Shown: positions 8,198 to 15,599 of the stretch, piece by piece | Numbering within the stretch: position 1 is the first letter of the stretch | How the letters are laid out: the number at the start of each line of letters is the position of its first letter | NCBI GenBank assembly: GCA_031359995.1 | Contig: JANMAT010000213.1 | Span: 52,286 to 116,285, forward strand | Source: JANMAT01 sp031359995 | Lineage (GTDB): Bacteria > Actinomycetota > Acidimicrobiia > Acidimicrobiales > Ilumatobacteraceae | DNA length: 64,000 bases | Direction: 5' to 3' | Translations under genes and position numbers: made by a program | The notes under the pieces: generated by a model | What the model was told of the DNA's origin: nothing | Seen by the model: only the letters and a program-made list of their open reading frames with translations | The model's database searches: none

Positions 8198-9592
8198 ATG
8201 AACGACGCCGCCCCGTACCGTGCGCTGTCGCTCTGGTTCGACAGCCTCGGTGATGACGCGCTGGTGCCGCGGCCGTCGCTGTCGGGCGACCGCCAGGTCG
8301 ACGTGGCCGTCGTCGGCGGCGGTTTCACCGGCCTGTGGACCGCCTACGAGCTGCGCCGGGCCGACCCGACCCTGCGGGTCGAGGTGCTCGAGGCCGAGGT
8401 GTGCGGGTTCGGCGCGTCGGGCCGCAACGGCGGGTGGGCCTCGGCCCTGCTGCCCATGTCGCTGGGCACGCTCGCCGCCCGCCACGGCCCCGACGCCGCC
8501 GTCGCCCTGCAGAGGGCCATGCACGACGCCGTCGACGAGATCGGGCGGGTCGCGGCGCGCGAACGCATCGACTGCCACTACGCCAAGGCGGGCACCCTGC
8601 ACGCCGCCACGAACCCGGCCCACGTGCCCCGTCTGCGGGCCGAGCTGGCCGAGGCCCGCGAGTTCGGGTTCGGTGACACCGACCTGCGCTGGCTCGACCG
8701 CCACGAAGCGGCCGAGCGGGTGCGCGTGCCCGGTCTGCTGGGCGCCACGTCCACGCCCCACTGCGCCACGGTGCACCCGGGGCGCCTGGCCCGCGGCCTG
8801 GCCCGCGCCGCCGAGCGCGCCGGCGCCGTCATCCACGAGCGCACGCGTGCCACCGAGATCGGCCCCGGCGTCGTGCGCACCGAACACGGCACGGTGCGGG
8901 CCGACGTGGTCGTGCGGGCCACCGAGGCGTTCACCACCCTGCTGCCCCACCAGCGGCGCGCCGTGGTGCCGCTGTACTCGCTCATGGTCGCCACCGAACC
9001 GCTGGGCGACGACGTGTGGGACGAGATCGGTTGGCACGGACGCGAGACGTTCTCCGACGCCCGCAACCTGATCATCTACGCCCAGCGTACGGCCGACGGG
9101 CGCATCGCCTTCGGCGGGCGCGGCGCGCCGTACCACTTCGGCTCGGCGCTGCGCCCCGAGTTCGACCGGGACGACCGCACCCACCACCTGCTGCGCCAGA
9201 CGGTGCACGAGCTGTTCCCCGCCACCGTCGGGGCCCGCTTCACCCATGCCTGGGGCGGGCCGCTGGCCGTGCCGCGCGACTGGCAGTGCTCGGTGGGTCT
9301 CGACCGTTCCACCGGCCTGGCGTGGGCCGGCGGCTACGTGGGCGACGGGGTGACCACCACGAACCTGGCGGGACGAACGCTGGCCGATCTCATCACCGGG
9401 CGGGCCACCGACCTGGTGCGGTTGCCGTGGGTCGATCACCACAGCCGGTCGTGGGAGCCGGAACCGCTGCGCTGGCTCGGCATCAACGGGGGCCGCGCCC
9501 TCGCCGGTCGCCTCGACCGGGCCGAAGCCCGCGACGGTCGCACGCCCGTCGTGACCGCCCACGTCATGCGCACCCTGCTGGGGCGGGGCTGA
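8198..9592 (+). CDS. FAD-dependent amino acid/amine oxidase (DAO family)
   Basis: Flavin oxidase of the D-amino-acid-oxidase fold, 464 residues, resembling gamma-glutamylputrescine oxidase (PuuB/OrdL). After about 30 residues typical of that group it has the Rossmann loop VDVAVVGGGFTGLWTAYEL (from about residue 33), VEVLEAEVCGFGASGRNGGW, where the Gly-rich stretch contacts FAD, and a C-terminal GYVGDGVTTTNLAGRTLADLI that closes the FAD site. An oxidase for a polyamine derivative would fit the decarboxylase at the start of the window, but the two genes are 6 kb apart and not co-transcribed. Substrate unknown. Two bases separate it from the lnt-like gene, so the two probably form an operon. Confidence 0.78.
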   Translation: MNDAAPYRALSLWFDSLGDDALVPRPSLSGDRQVDVAVVGGGFTGLWTAYELRRADPTLRVEVLEAEVCGFGASGRNGGWASALLPMSLGTLAARHGPDAAVALQRAMHDAVDEIGRVAARERIDCHYAKAGTLHAATNPAHVPRLRAELAEAREFGFGDTDLRWLDRHEAAERVRVPGLLGATSTPHCATVHPGRLARGLARAAERAGAVIHERTRATEIGPGVVRTEHGTVRADVVVRATEAFTTLLPHQRRAVVPLYSLMVATEPLGDDVWDEIGWHGRETFSDARNLIIYAQRTADGRIAFGGRGAPYHFGSALRPEFDRDDRTHHLLRQTVHELFPATVGARFTHAWGGPLAVPRDWQCSVGLDRSTGLAWAGGYVGDGVTTTNLAGRTLADLITGRATDLVRLPWVDHHSRSWEPEPLRWLGINGGRALAGRLDRAEARDGRTPVVTAHVMRTLLGRG

Positions 9593-9594
9593 CG

Positions 9595-11127
9595 ATGGAC
9601 GGCGGGACCCCGACCCGTCGGGCGCGCGCCGCCGCCGCCCTCGCCGCGCTCGGCGCCGGCGCCCTGGTGGCCGCGGCGCTGCCGCCGTGGGGTTGGTGGC
9701 CGCTGGCCTTCGTCGGCATCGCCGTCGCCGACGCCCTGCTCGCCGGCCGGTCGCGCGCCAGCCGGTTCCGCCGGGGCCTGCTGTTCGGTCTCGGCTGGAT
9801 CGCGCCGGGCACGGGGTGGATGTGGTTCCTGACCGCACCGGGGTACGTGGTCGTGGGCCTGATGTTCTCGACGATGATCGCCCTGGCCGTCATGGTCACA
9901 CCGTCGGATCGCGGCCGGCGGCTGGCGCTGGTGGGCGCGCTCGTGCTGCCCGAGGCGCTGCGGCTGCGGTGGCCGTTCGGCGGGGTGCCCCTCGCCACGC
10001 TCGCTGTCGGTCAGGCCGCAGGCCCGCTGGCACCGGTGGCGCGCCTGGGTGGCGTCGTGGGCCTCGGCATGGCGACCGCGCTGGTGGGGCTGGCGGTGGC
10101 CGCCGCCTGGCGCCGGCAGTGGAAGGGCGGCGGGGTCATGGCGGCGGTGGCCGTGGCCGCGGTGGTGGCGGCTCACCTGGCACCGTCGGGTCACGTGGTG
10201 GGCGCCCGCACGCTGGCCCTCGTGCAGGGCGGCGGCGAGCAGGGGACGCGCGCCATCAACTCCGACCCCCGCCTGGTGCTGCAGCGCCACCTCGACGCCA
10301 CCGCCGACCTGCCCGACGACGTGCCCCTCGACGCCGTCGTGTGGCCCGAGAACGTGATCGACGTGGACCGCTTCGTGGCCAGCGACGAACGCGCCGCGGT
10401 GGCCGCCGCCGCCGAGCGGGTGAACGCGCCGCTGGCGGTGGGCATCACCGAGAACACCGGCGACGGCGACCACTTCCTCAACGCCCAGGTGGTGGTCACA
10501 CCGCAGGGTGCCGTGGTGAGCCGCTACCAGAAGGTGCGGCGCGTGCCCTTCGGTGAGTACATGCCGTTGCGCGGTCTGCTCACGGCGCTGGGAGCCCCCA
10601 CCGATCTGGTGCCGCGTGACGCGGTGGCCGGTACCGGTCCCGCGTTCATCGACGTGCCCCGCGCCGACGGCGGCCGCTCGTTCCGTGCCGCGGTGGTGAT
10701 CTCGTGGGAGGTGTTCTTCGGCGACCGGGCCCGCGACGGCGTGCGCCACGGTGGCGAGGTGCTGCTGAACCCGACGAACGGCTCCAGCTACACCGGCACG
10801 GTGCTGCAGAGCCAGCAGGTCGCGTCGTCGCGCCTGCGGGCCATCGAGACCGGCCGCTGGGTGGGCCAGGTGTCACCCACCGGCTTCAGCGCGTTCGTGT
10901 CACCCAACGGCCACGTGTACGACCGCACCGGTCAGCGGGAACGGGCCACACGCGTGCGCGCCATCGACCTGCGCCGCGGCCTCACCGTGTACACCCGCCT
11001 CGGCGACGCCCCCTTCACCCTGCTCGCCCTGGTGCTCGTGGGCATCGGCGCGTTGGTGGCCCGCCGCCCGACGAAACCGGACGAGGCCGACGACGCGACG
11101 CCGGACGATCCGCCCTCCGTTGGCTGA
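9595..11127 (+). CDS. lnt: Apolipoprotein N-acyltransferase homologue with Cys-to-Ser at the active site
   Basis: Membrane protein of 510 residues with the Lnt layout: about six hydrophobic segments over residues 10-200, then a nitrilase-fold domain to about 480 and a last membrane helix (FTLLALVLVGIGALVA). The nitrilase Glu appears in VVWPENVIDVD and the Lys in SRYQKVRRVPFGEYMPLR. The position of the catalytic Cys (ICYE in E. coli Lnt) reads VVISWEVFFGD, with Ser370 in its place; the codon is TCG. Canonical Lnt forms a thioester on that Cys, so N-acylation by the known mechanism is doubtful. Family membership is secure; activity is not. The last residues are acidic and Pro-rich. Confidence 0.82.
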   Translation: MDGGTPTRRARAAAALAALGAGALVAAALPPWGWWPLAFVGIAVADALLAGRSRASRFRRGLLFGLGWIAPGTGWMWFLTAPGYVVVGLMFSTMIALAVMVTPSDRGRRLALVGALVLPEALRLRWPFGGVPLATLAVGQAAGPLAPVARLGGVVGLGMATALVGLAVAAAWRRQWKGGGVMAAVAVAAVVAAHLAPSGHVVGARTLALVQGGGEQGTRAINSDPRLVLQRHLDATADLPDDVPLDAVVWPENVIDVDRFVASDERAAVAAAAERVNAPLAVGITENTGDGDHFLNAQVVVTPQGAVVSRYQKVRRVPFGEYMPLRGLLTALGAPTDLVPRDAVAGTGPAFIDVPRADGGRSFRAAVVISWEVFFGDRARDGVRHGGEVLLNPTNGSSYTGTVLQSQQVASSRLRAIETGRWVGQVSPTGFSAFVSPNGHVYDRTGQRERATRVRAIDLRRGLTVYTRLGDAPFTLLALVLVGIGALVARRPTKPDEADDATPDDPPSVG

Positions 11128-11455
11128 GGTCTCGTACCTCCTCGAGGGTCCCAGGGGTGGCCGGCGTTCGCCCGGGGCGTGGGGCCACGAATCGAGACGC
11201 GTCCGCGGCATCGAACCAGGCGTGCTGTCCGCGATCAACACCAGCGGCCCCCGTCGTCGTGCGGCTGGTCGGTCAGCCCGGATCCACCGCCTGCGGGAGG
11301 GCCGGATGCGCTCTGGGCAGCGAAGGCGTCACGGGGTAACGGGTTCGCTGCCCGGAACGGCGCAAAGGGGACCGGGGGCCCGCCGTTGCGGTGTAAGCGC
11401 GCTCAGCTCAGGCCAGGCGGGCGACCGGCTTGCCGCAGTACAGCAGAATGCGGCG
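11128..11455. other. 328-bp gap without a convincing gene
   Basis: The flavoprotein reading frame stays open through this stretch, but its in-frame translation (Arg/Gly-rich, no family resemblance) does not look like protein. A possible stem GTGGCC/GGCCAC with a GC-rich loop occurs near 11157-11196 and could help end lnt transcription. I find no tRNA, RNase P, SRP RNA or tmRNA signature. Confidence 0.4.
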
Positions 11456-12598
11456 GTGACGATCACCCACCCGCTGCTCGACCGGGCCCGTGCGCTGCAG
11501 CCCCTCATCCGGGAGCGGGCGGCCGGCGCGGAGCGCGCCGTGGCGCCCGACCACGACGTGGTGCGGGCCATGGCCGAGGCCCGGCTGTTCACCATGTGCG
11601 CGCCGGCCGAGGTGGGCGGGGGCGAGGCCGACCCGCTCACCACGATCGCCGTCATCGAGGCGGTGGCCGAGGCCGACGGGGCCGCAGGCTGGGTGCTCAT
11701 GATCGGCGCCGAGACCACGGGCATCGGCTCGGCCCACCTGGCGCCCGAGGTGCTGGCGGCCATGTCGCCGCCCGACCGCGACGTCGTGATCTGCGGCGCC
11801 CTCAACCCGGTGGCGCGCGCCGTGCCCGTGGAAGGCGGCTTCCGGGCCACCGGGCAGTGGCCGTTCGCCAGCGGCTCACCCGAGGCCGACTGGTTCTGGG
11901 GCCAGTGCCTGGTGGAGGGCGGCGAGCGGGGCGAGGCGGTCGAGGTGTTCCTGCCCCGCGGCAGCTTCGAGGTGCTGCCCACGTGGAACAGCCCCGGCCT
12001 GCGCGGCACCGGCAGCCACGACGTGCGGGTGCACGACGCGTTCGTGCCGAACGAGCACGTCACCCGCACCCGCTCCACGTCGGCGCGCTACCGCACGCCG
12101 CTGTTCCGTCTGCCGTTCACCAGCCGGCTGGCCTACAACAAGGTCGGCGTGTCGTTCGGCATCGCCCGCGCCGCCATCGACCACTTCGTGGCCCTGGCCA
12201 ACGCCCGCACGCCCCGGCTCACCGGCGAACTGCTGCGCGAGCGACCGCGGGCCCAGGCCGCGGTGGCCGAGGCCGAGGCCCGCCTGGGTGGCGCCCGCGG
12301 CTTCTGCACCGACGTGGTCGGCGACCTGTGGGACACGATCCTGCGGGGCGACCGGGCCACCACCCGCCAGCAGGCGCTCGTGCGCCTGGCCTGCTCCCAT
12401 GCCGTGGTCGAGTGCGCCACCGCGGTCGACGTGCTCTACCGCGCCGCGGGCACGGCCATGAGCGACGCCGACCATCCGCTGGCCCGCTGCTTCCGCGATG
12501 CCAACGTGGTGGGCCAGCACCTGATGGTGTCACCCCATGCCATCGACGACGCCGGCCGGGTGCTGCTCGGCCTGGAGCCGCGCTCGCCGGCGTTCTAG
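11456..12598 (+). CDS. Acyl-CoA dehydrogenase-family flavoprotein (HsaA/flavin monooxygenase-like)
   Basis: Protein of 380 residues with the acyl-CoA dehydrogenase fold: N-terminal helices (HPLLDRARALQPLIRERA), the beta-domain with GFRATGQWPFASGSPEADWFWGQ near residues 125-145, and a C-terminal helical bundle like 'acyl-CoA dehydrogenase type 2'. GGFxxxGxWPFASG and WNxxGLRGTGSHDV are hallmarks of the group-D flavin monooxygenases (HsaA, pigment hydroxylases) that use FMNH2 or FADH2 from a separate reductase. I see no reductase gene beside it. The GTG start is chosen because a CAGAAT element lies 6 nt before it and the upstream in-frame extension is not protein-like. It shares the CTAG stop palindrome with the convergent dtd gene. 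Confidence 0.78.
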   Translation: MTITHPLLDRARALQPLIRERAAGAERAVAPDHDVVRAMAEARLFTMCAPAEVGGGEADPLTTIAVIEAVAEADGAAGWVLMIGAETTGIGSAHLAPEVLAAMSPPDRDVVICGALNPVARAVPVEGGFRATGQWPFASGSPEADWFWGQCLVEGGERGEAVEVFLPRGSFEVLPTWNSPGLRGTGSHDVRVHDAFVPNEHVTRTRSTSARYRTPLFRLPFTSRLAYNKVGVSFGIARAAIDHFVALANARTPRLTGELLRERPRAQAAVAEAEARLGGARGFCTDVVGDLWDTILRGDRATTRQQALVRLACSHAVVECATAVDVLYRAAGTAMSDADHPLARCFRDANVVGQHLMVSPHAIDDAGRVLLGLEPRSPAF

Positions 12599-13038
12599 GC
12601 GTCGACCTCGAGCCACACGGTGACCGGCCCCTGGTTCACCAGCTCCACGTCCATCTCGGCGCGGAACCGTCCGGTGGCCACCGTGGCGCCGAGCGAGTGC
12701 AGGTGGTCGCCCACCGCCGCCACCAGCGGCTCGGCCTGCTCGGGGCGCGCCGCGTCGATCCAGCTCGGCCGGCGACCCTTGGCCGTGTCGCCGTACAGCG
12801 TGAACTGGCTCACCACCAGCACGGCGTGCGTGGTGTCGGCGACCGACAGGTTCATCACGCCGTCGGCGTCGTCCATGATCCGCAGGTTCCAGATGCGCTC
12901 GGCCAGCTTGCGGGCCGTCGCCTCGGTGTCGGTGTGGGTCACGCCCACCAGCACGCACAGGCCGGGCCCGATCTCGCCGGTGACCTCGCCGCCGACGGTC
13001 ACCTTGGCCCGACTCACCCGCTGCACCAGCCCTCGCAT
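12595..13038 (-). CDS. dtd: D-aminoacyl-tRNA deacylase
   Basis: Hydrolyses D-aminoacyl-tRNAs and glycyl-tRNA(Ala), a translation quality-control enzyme that is a dimer in the cytosol. The 147-residue protein has the two family motifs: SQFTLYGDTAKGRRPSW near residue 77 and the Gly-cisPro site LVNQGPVT near residue 134. Length is exactly that of the family. A CACACT hexamer 8 nt upstream of the ATG may be its -10 element. It diverges from the epimerase gene and its TAG stop overlaps the TAG of the upstream-facing flavoprotein gene in one CTAG. Confidence 0.95.
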   Translation of the reverse strand: MRGLVQRVSRAKVTVGGEVTGEIGPGLCVLVGVTHTDTEATARKLAERIWNLRIMDDADGVMNLSVADTTHAVLVVSQFTLYGDTAKGRRPSWIDAARPEQAEPLVAAVGDHLHSLGATVATGRFRAEMDVELVNQGPVTVWLEVDA

Positions 13039-13095
13039 GGGCGCTCAGTGTGGCCCTCGTGCACGCCGGGCGGCCAGACAGAACAGAATGTCGCT

Positions 13096-13854
13096 GTGCT
13101 GACCCTCTCCACTGCCCGCGCGACCGCCGTGATCGACCCCGAGCTGGGCGGCCGCATCACGTCGCTCACGGTCGACGGTACCGAGGTCCTGGTGACCGGC
13201 ACGTCGGCCGACAACGCCATGACCTGGGGGTGCTACCCGATGGTCCCGTGGGCCGGGCGCGTGCGGCGGGGCCGGTTCCGCTTCGACGGCCTCGGCCACC
13301 ACCTGCCGGTGAACCTGGAGCCGCACTCCATCCACGGCACGGGGTTCACCGCCCGCTGGCAGGTGCTGCCCGACGACACCCTGCTGCACCGCTTCCCCGC
13401 CGACTGGCCTTTCGGCGGCCACGCCCTGCAGCGCTTCGAGATCGACGAGACCGGGCTCACGTGCCGCATGGAGGTCCACGCCGACCGCCACCCCATGCCG
13501 GCCATGGCCGGCTGGCACCCGTGGTTCCGGCGCCCGGTGGCGCTGGCGTTCTCGGCCGAGCAGATGTACGAGCGCGACGACGACGGCATCCCCGACGGTG
13601 CCCTGGTCTCGCCACCGCCACCACCGTGGGACGACTGCTTCGTCGGGGTGCGCGACCCACCCCGGTTGACCTGGCCCGACGGTCCCACCGTGACGGTCAC
13701 GTCGAACTGCGACCACTGGGTCGTCTACGACGAGCCGACCCACGCCATCTGCGTGGAACCCCAGACCGGACCGCCCGACGAGTTCAACCTCCACCGCCAC
13801 GTGGTGCAGCCGGGCACACCCCTCACGACCTGGATGCGCTTGAGCTGGGCCTGA
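13096..13854 (+). CDS. Aldose 1-epimerase family protein
   Basis: Galactose-mutarotase fold, 252 residues, expected to interconvert sugar anomers. It begins TARATAVIDPELGGRITSLTVDG, the usual first strands with the conserved Gly-Gly-Arg, and has SIHGTGF and AGWHPWFRRP, which hold the two catalytic His residues of the mutarotase family; the final Glu of the site may be in VEPQTGPPDEFN near residue 220. Shorter than GalM (about 340), so closer to the YeaD/short-epimerase group. The start is GTG, preceded at 6 nt by CAGAAT. Substrate unknown. Confidence 0.8.
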   Translation: MLTLSTARATAVIDPELGGRITSLTVDGTEVLVTGTSADNAMTWGCYPMVPWAGRVRRGRFRFDGLGHHLPVNLEPHSIHGTGFTARWQVLPDDTLLHRFPADWPFGGHALQRFEIDETGLTCRMEVHADRHPMPAMAGWHPWFRRPVALAFSAEQMYERDDDGIPDGALVSPPPPPWDDCFVGVRDPPRLTWPDGPTVTVTSNCDHWVVYDEPTHAICVEPQTGPPDEFNLHRHVVQPGTPLTTWMRLSWA

Positions 13855-13877
13855 CGTTCCACCTGCCCCGACGCGCC

Positions 13878-13892
13878 GATCCTCTGAGGATC
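13878..13892 (+). terminator. Palindromic hairpin between the epimerase and flagellin genes
   Basis: GATCCTC-T-GAGGATC is a perfect 15-bp palindrome 23 bp after the epimerase stop. It may end that transcript; the run after it (TTCTGG) is only weakly T-rich. Confidence 0.4.
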
Positions 13893-13922
13893 TTCTGGCC
13901 CTTGAGGATGAAATCTCTGCTT

Positions 13923-14021
13923 GCCCTCTTGAATCGAGGGCACCCGTGCCGACACGCACTCTGACGAGGGAGCTGTAGGTCCCTCGCCAGAAGGATTCCT
14001 GAGGGAGGTACACGGAGGTAC
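13923..14021 (+). promoter_or_regulatory. Hairpin-rich 5' leader of the flagellin gene
   Basis: Two clean stem-loops precede the flagellin gene: GCCCTC-TTGAATC-GAGGGC (13923-13941) and CGAGGGA-GCTGTAGG-TCCCTCG (13965-13986). After them GGAGGTAC occurs twice with a 10-bp period (14004 and 14014). The second copy is a strong ribosome-binding site 8 nt before the ATG. The GAGGGA arms could pair alternatively with the Shine-Dalgarno region, so a translational switch is possible. No known riboswitch family is recognisable. Confidence 0.5.
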
Positions 14022-14027
14022 CCGGCC

Positions 14028-14852
14028 ATGCGGATCAATGTGAACATCGTCGCCATCAATGCGTCCCGCAACCCGATGGCCAGCAACGAGCAACTGCACA
14101 AGTCCCTCGCGCGGGTCGCGTCGGGCGATCGGGCCGGCCGGCCCGCCGACGACACCGACGGTCTGGCCCTGTCCGAGGGGCTCCAGGCCCGCCTCCGGGG
14201 CAACGCCCAGGCCCAGCGCGACGCGCAGGCCGGCATCAGCTACCTGCAGACGACCGAGGGTGCACTGACCGACGTGCACAACCTCCTGCTGCATCTGCGC
14301 GATCTCGCCGCCGAGGCCGCCACCGGCACCCCCGGGGCCCGCTCGCGGGCCGGGGTCGACAAGCTGCTGGCCGGCATCCGAGCCATCGGCACCACGACCA
14401 CGTTCTCGGGCGTGCCGGTGTTCGCCGACCGCACCAATGCCGCACCCCCCGTGCCCGCCGGCGCCACCAGGGTCGACGTGCTCGCCGCCGTCGGCCGCAA
14501 CCTCACGCTCGATCCCTCCACCACCGGCGTGCTCTCGGCCCCGCTGGCGGTCGACCTCGGCTCGGCCACGAACGCGGCGAACGCGGTGGTCGCCATCGAC
14601 CGCGCCATCGGCGACGTCATCCAGGTGCGCAGCGACCTGGGCCTGGCCCAGAACCGGCTCGAGCACACCGTGGCGACCCTGGGCGTGGCCGCCGAGAACC
14701 TGACCGCCTCGCAGGACCACATCCGCAACGTGGAGAAGGCGACCGAGATCGTCGAGCTCACCCGGGGTCAGATCGTGGCCCAGGACCGCACGGCCCGCCT
14801 GGCCCAGGCCAACCCGGCCCCACCCAGCATGCTCCTCCTGCTCCAGGGGTGA
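14028..14852 (+). CDS. Flagellin (short, orphan locus)
   Basis: Flagellar filament protein, 274 residues, secreted through the flagellar apparatus. The N-terminal D0/D1 helices read RINVNIVAINASRN and then ADDTDGLALSEGLQARLRG, matching the flagellin consensus; the C-terminal D1/D0 is equally clear (SDLGLAQNRLEHTVATLG and a final LLLLQG). The middle (residues about 115-190) is short, so the hypervariable D2/D3 domain is almost absent. No hook, basal-body, chaperone (fliS) or fliD gene lies in this window, so export must rely on genes elsewhere. A strong Shine-Dalgarno (GGAGGT, 8 nt) is present, in contrast to many leaderless neighbours. Confidence 0.93.
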   Translation: MRINVNIVAINASRNPMASNEQLHKSLARVASGDRAGRPADDTDGLALSEGLQARLRGNAQAQRDAQAGISYLQTTEGALTDVHNLLLHLRDLAAEAATGTPGARSRAGVDKLLAGIRAIGTTTTFSGVPVFADRTNAAPPVPAGATRVDVLAAVGRNLTLDPSTTGVLSAPLAVDLGSATNAANAVVAIDRAIGDVIQVRSDLGLAQNRLEHTVATLGVAAENLTASQDHIRNVEKATEIVELTRGQIVAQDRTARLAQANPAPPSMLLLLQG

Positions 14853-14859
14853 CCCCCGC

Positions 14860-15534
14860 TCAGGACGTGATCAGCTCCACCGGCAGGTGGCGGGTGTCGG
14901 ACAGGCGCGTCAACGCGAACGAGTGGCCGTCGCTGATCGGCACGGGGAACGCCTCGCTGAACGAGGCGTGGCGGATCACGAAGCGCTCCCACTCCCACGG
15001 CACCGGCTCCACGCCGAGCAGGTGGCCCAGGATCACCGAGTTGGTGCCGCCGTGGGCGACCATGAGCACCCGGAGGTCGGGCCGGTCCACCGCCCAGAGG
15101 GGGAGCACGTCGGTCGACCGGCGCACGCCCACCGAGGCCAGGAACCCGACCAGCCCGCCGACGACGCGGGTGTGGAAGTCACGGAACGGCTCGCCCCCGG
15201 GGAGGCCGTCCCAGTGCTGGGCCGACGGCCGGCGCCGGGCGTCGGCGAAGATGCGCTCGGTGTCGTGCTCGGTGCCCTCCCACTCGGGGTTGCGGATCTC
15301 GGCCAGCCACGGGTGCACCTCGGCGATCACGCCCAGTGCGGTCTCGATGGGCGCGACGGTCTGGCGGGCCCGCACCAGGGGTGACACGAGCACCCGGTCG
15401 AAGCGCTCGCCCCGCAGTGCGGCGGCGGCGAGGGCCGCTTGACGGTGGCCCACGTCGGTGAGCACGGGGTCGTCCACGTTGCGTCCGGCCCGCACCCACT
15501 CCGGTTGTCCATGTCGTACCAGCACCAGATCCAC
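14860..15534 (-). CDS. Histidine phosphatase family protein (phosphoglycerate-mutase-like)
   Basis: Phosphohistidine enzyme of 224 residues. The nucleophile motif LVLVRHGQPEW starts at residue 3 with His8 of the RHG triplet; the second catalytic His is in VLMVAHGGTNSVILGHLL near residue 160, and a conserved Arg lies in SPLVRARQT. This is the broad-specificity phosphatase branch (CobC/GpmB-like) rather than glycolytic mutase. Start GTG, with TACGGT 7 nt before it on the same strand. It converges with flagellin (7 bp apart) and diverges from the glycosyltransferase operon across twin operator-like sites. Substrate unknown. Confidence 0.82.
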   Translation of the reverse strand: MDLVLVRHGQPEWVRAGRNVDDPVLTDVGHRQAALAAAALRGERFDRVLVSPLVRARQTVAPIETALGVIAEVHPWLAEIRNPEWEGTEHDTERIFADARRRPSAQHWDGLPGGEPFRDFHTRVVGGLVGFLASVGVRRSTDVLPLWAVDRPDLRVLMVAHGGTNSVILGHLLGVEPVPWEWERFVIRHASFSEAFPVPISDGHSFALTRLSDTRHLPVELITS

Positions 15535-15541
15535 GGGCCGG

Positions 15542-15547
15542 ACCGTA
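15542..15547 (-). promoter_or_regulatory. -10 element for the histidine phosphatase gene (leaderless)
   Basis: Read on the minus strand, TACGGT lies 7 nt before the GTG start. The first operator-like repeat (15546-15557) abuts it. Confidence 0.45.
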
Positions 15548-15594
15548 CCGGTCGGTTCGGGGTGACGCCGATGCTACCGACCGGTAGCATCGGC
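15546..15594. promoter_or_regulatory. Twin operator-like repeats between divergent genes
   Basis: A 12-bp perfect inverted repeat, GCCGATGCTACC-GACC-GGTAGCATCGGC, occupies 15567-15594. Its core TACCGACCGGTA recurs in the opposite orientation as TACCGGTCGGTT at 15546-15557 (11 of 12 match). TACCGxCCGGTA dyads are common operators of TetR-family repressors. The right arm contains TAGCAT, a candidate -10 for the glycosyltransferase gene 9 nt before its ATG, while the left copy touches the -10 of the phosphatase gene. A bound repressor would therefore block both promoters. No TetR gene is in the window. Confidence 0.6.
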
Positions 15595-15599
15595 GCTCC

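Noticed and set aside
7982..9838. A 618-codon open frame on the minus strand over the FAD oxidase.
   Set aside because: Antisense shadow of a well-supported flavoprotein gene; Arg/Gly/Pro-rich with no family.
11120..11455. N-terminal extension of the acyl-CoA dehydrogenase-like protein in the open frame.
   Set aside because: The extension is Arg-rich and not protein-like, the family starts at HPLLDRARAL, and a -10-like element precedes the internal GTG.
13850..13882. GCCGAT upstream of flagellin as a sigma-28 -10 element.
   Set aside because: No TAAA/TAAG-like -35 occurs at the required spacing, and the hexamer overlaps the palindrome after the epimerase gene.
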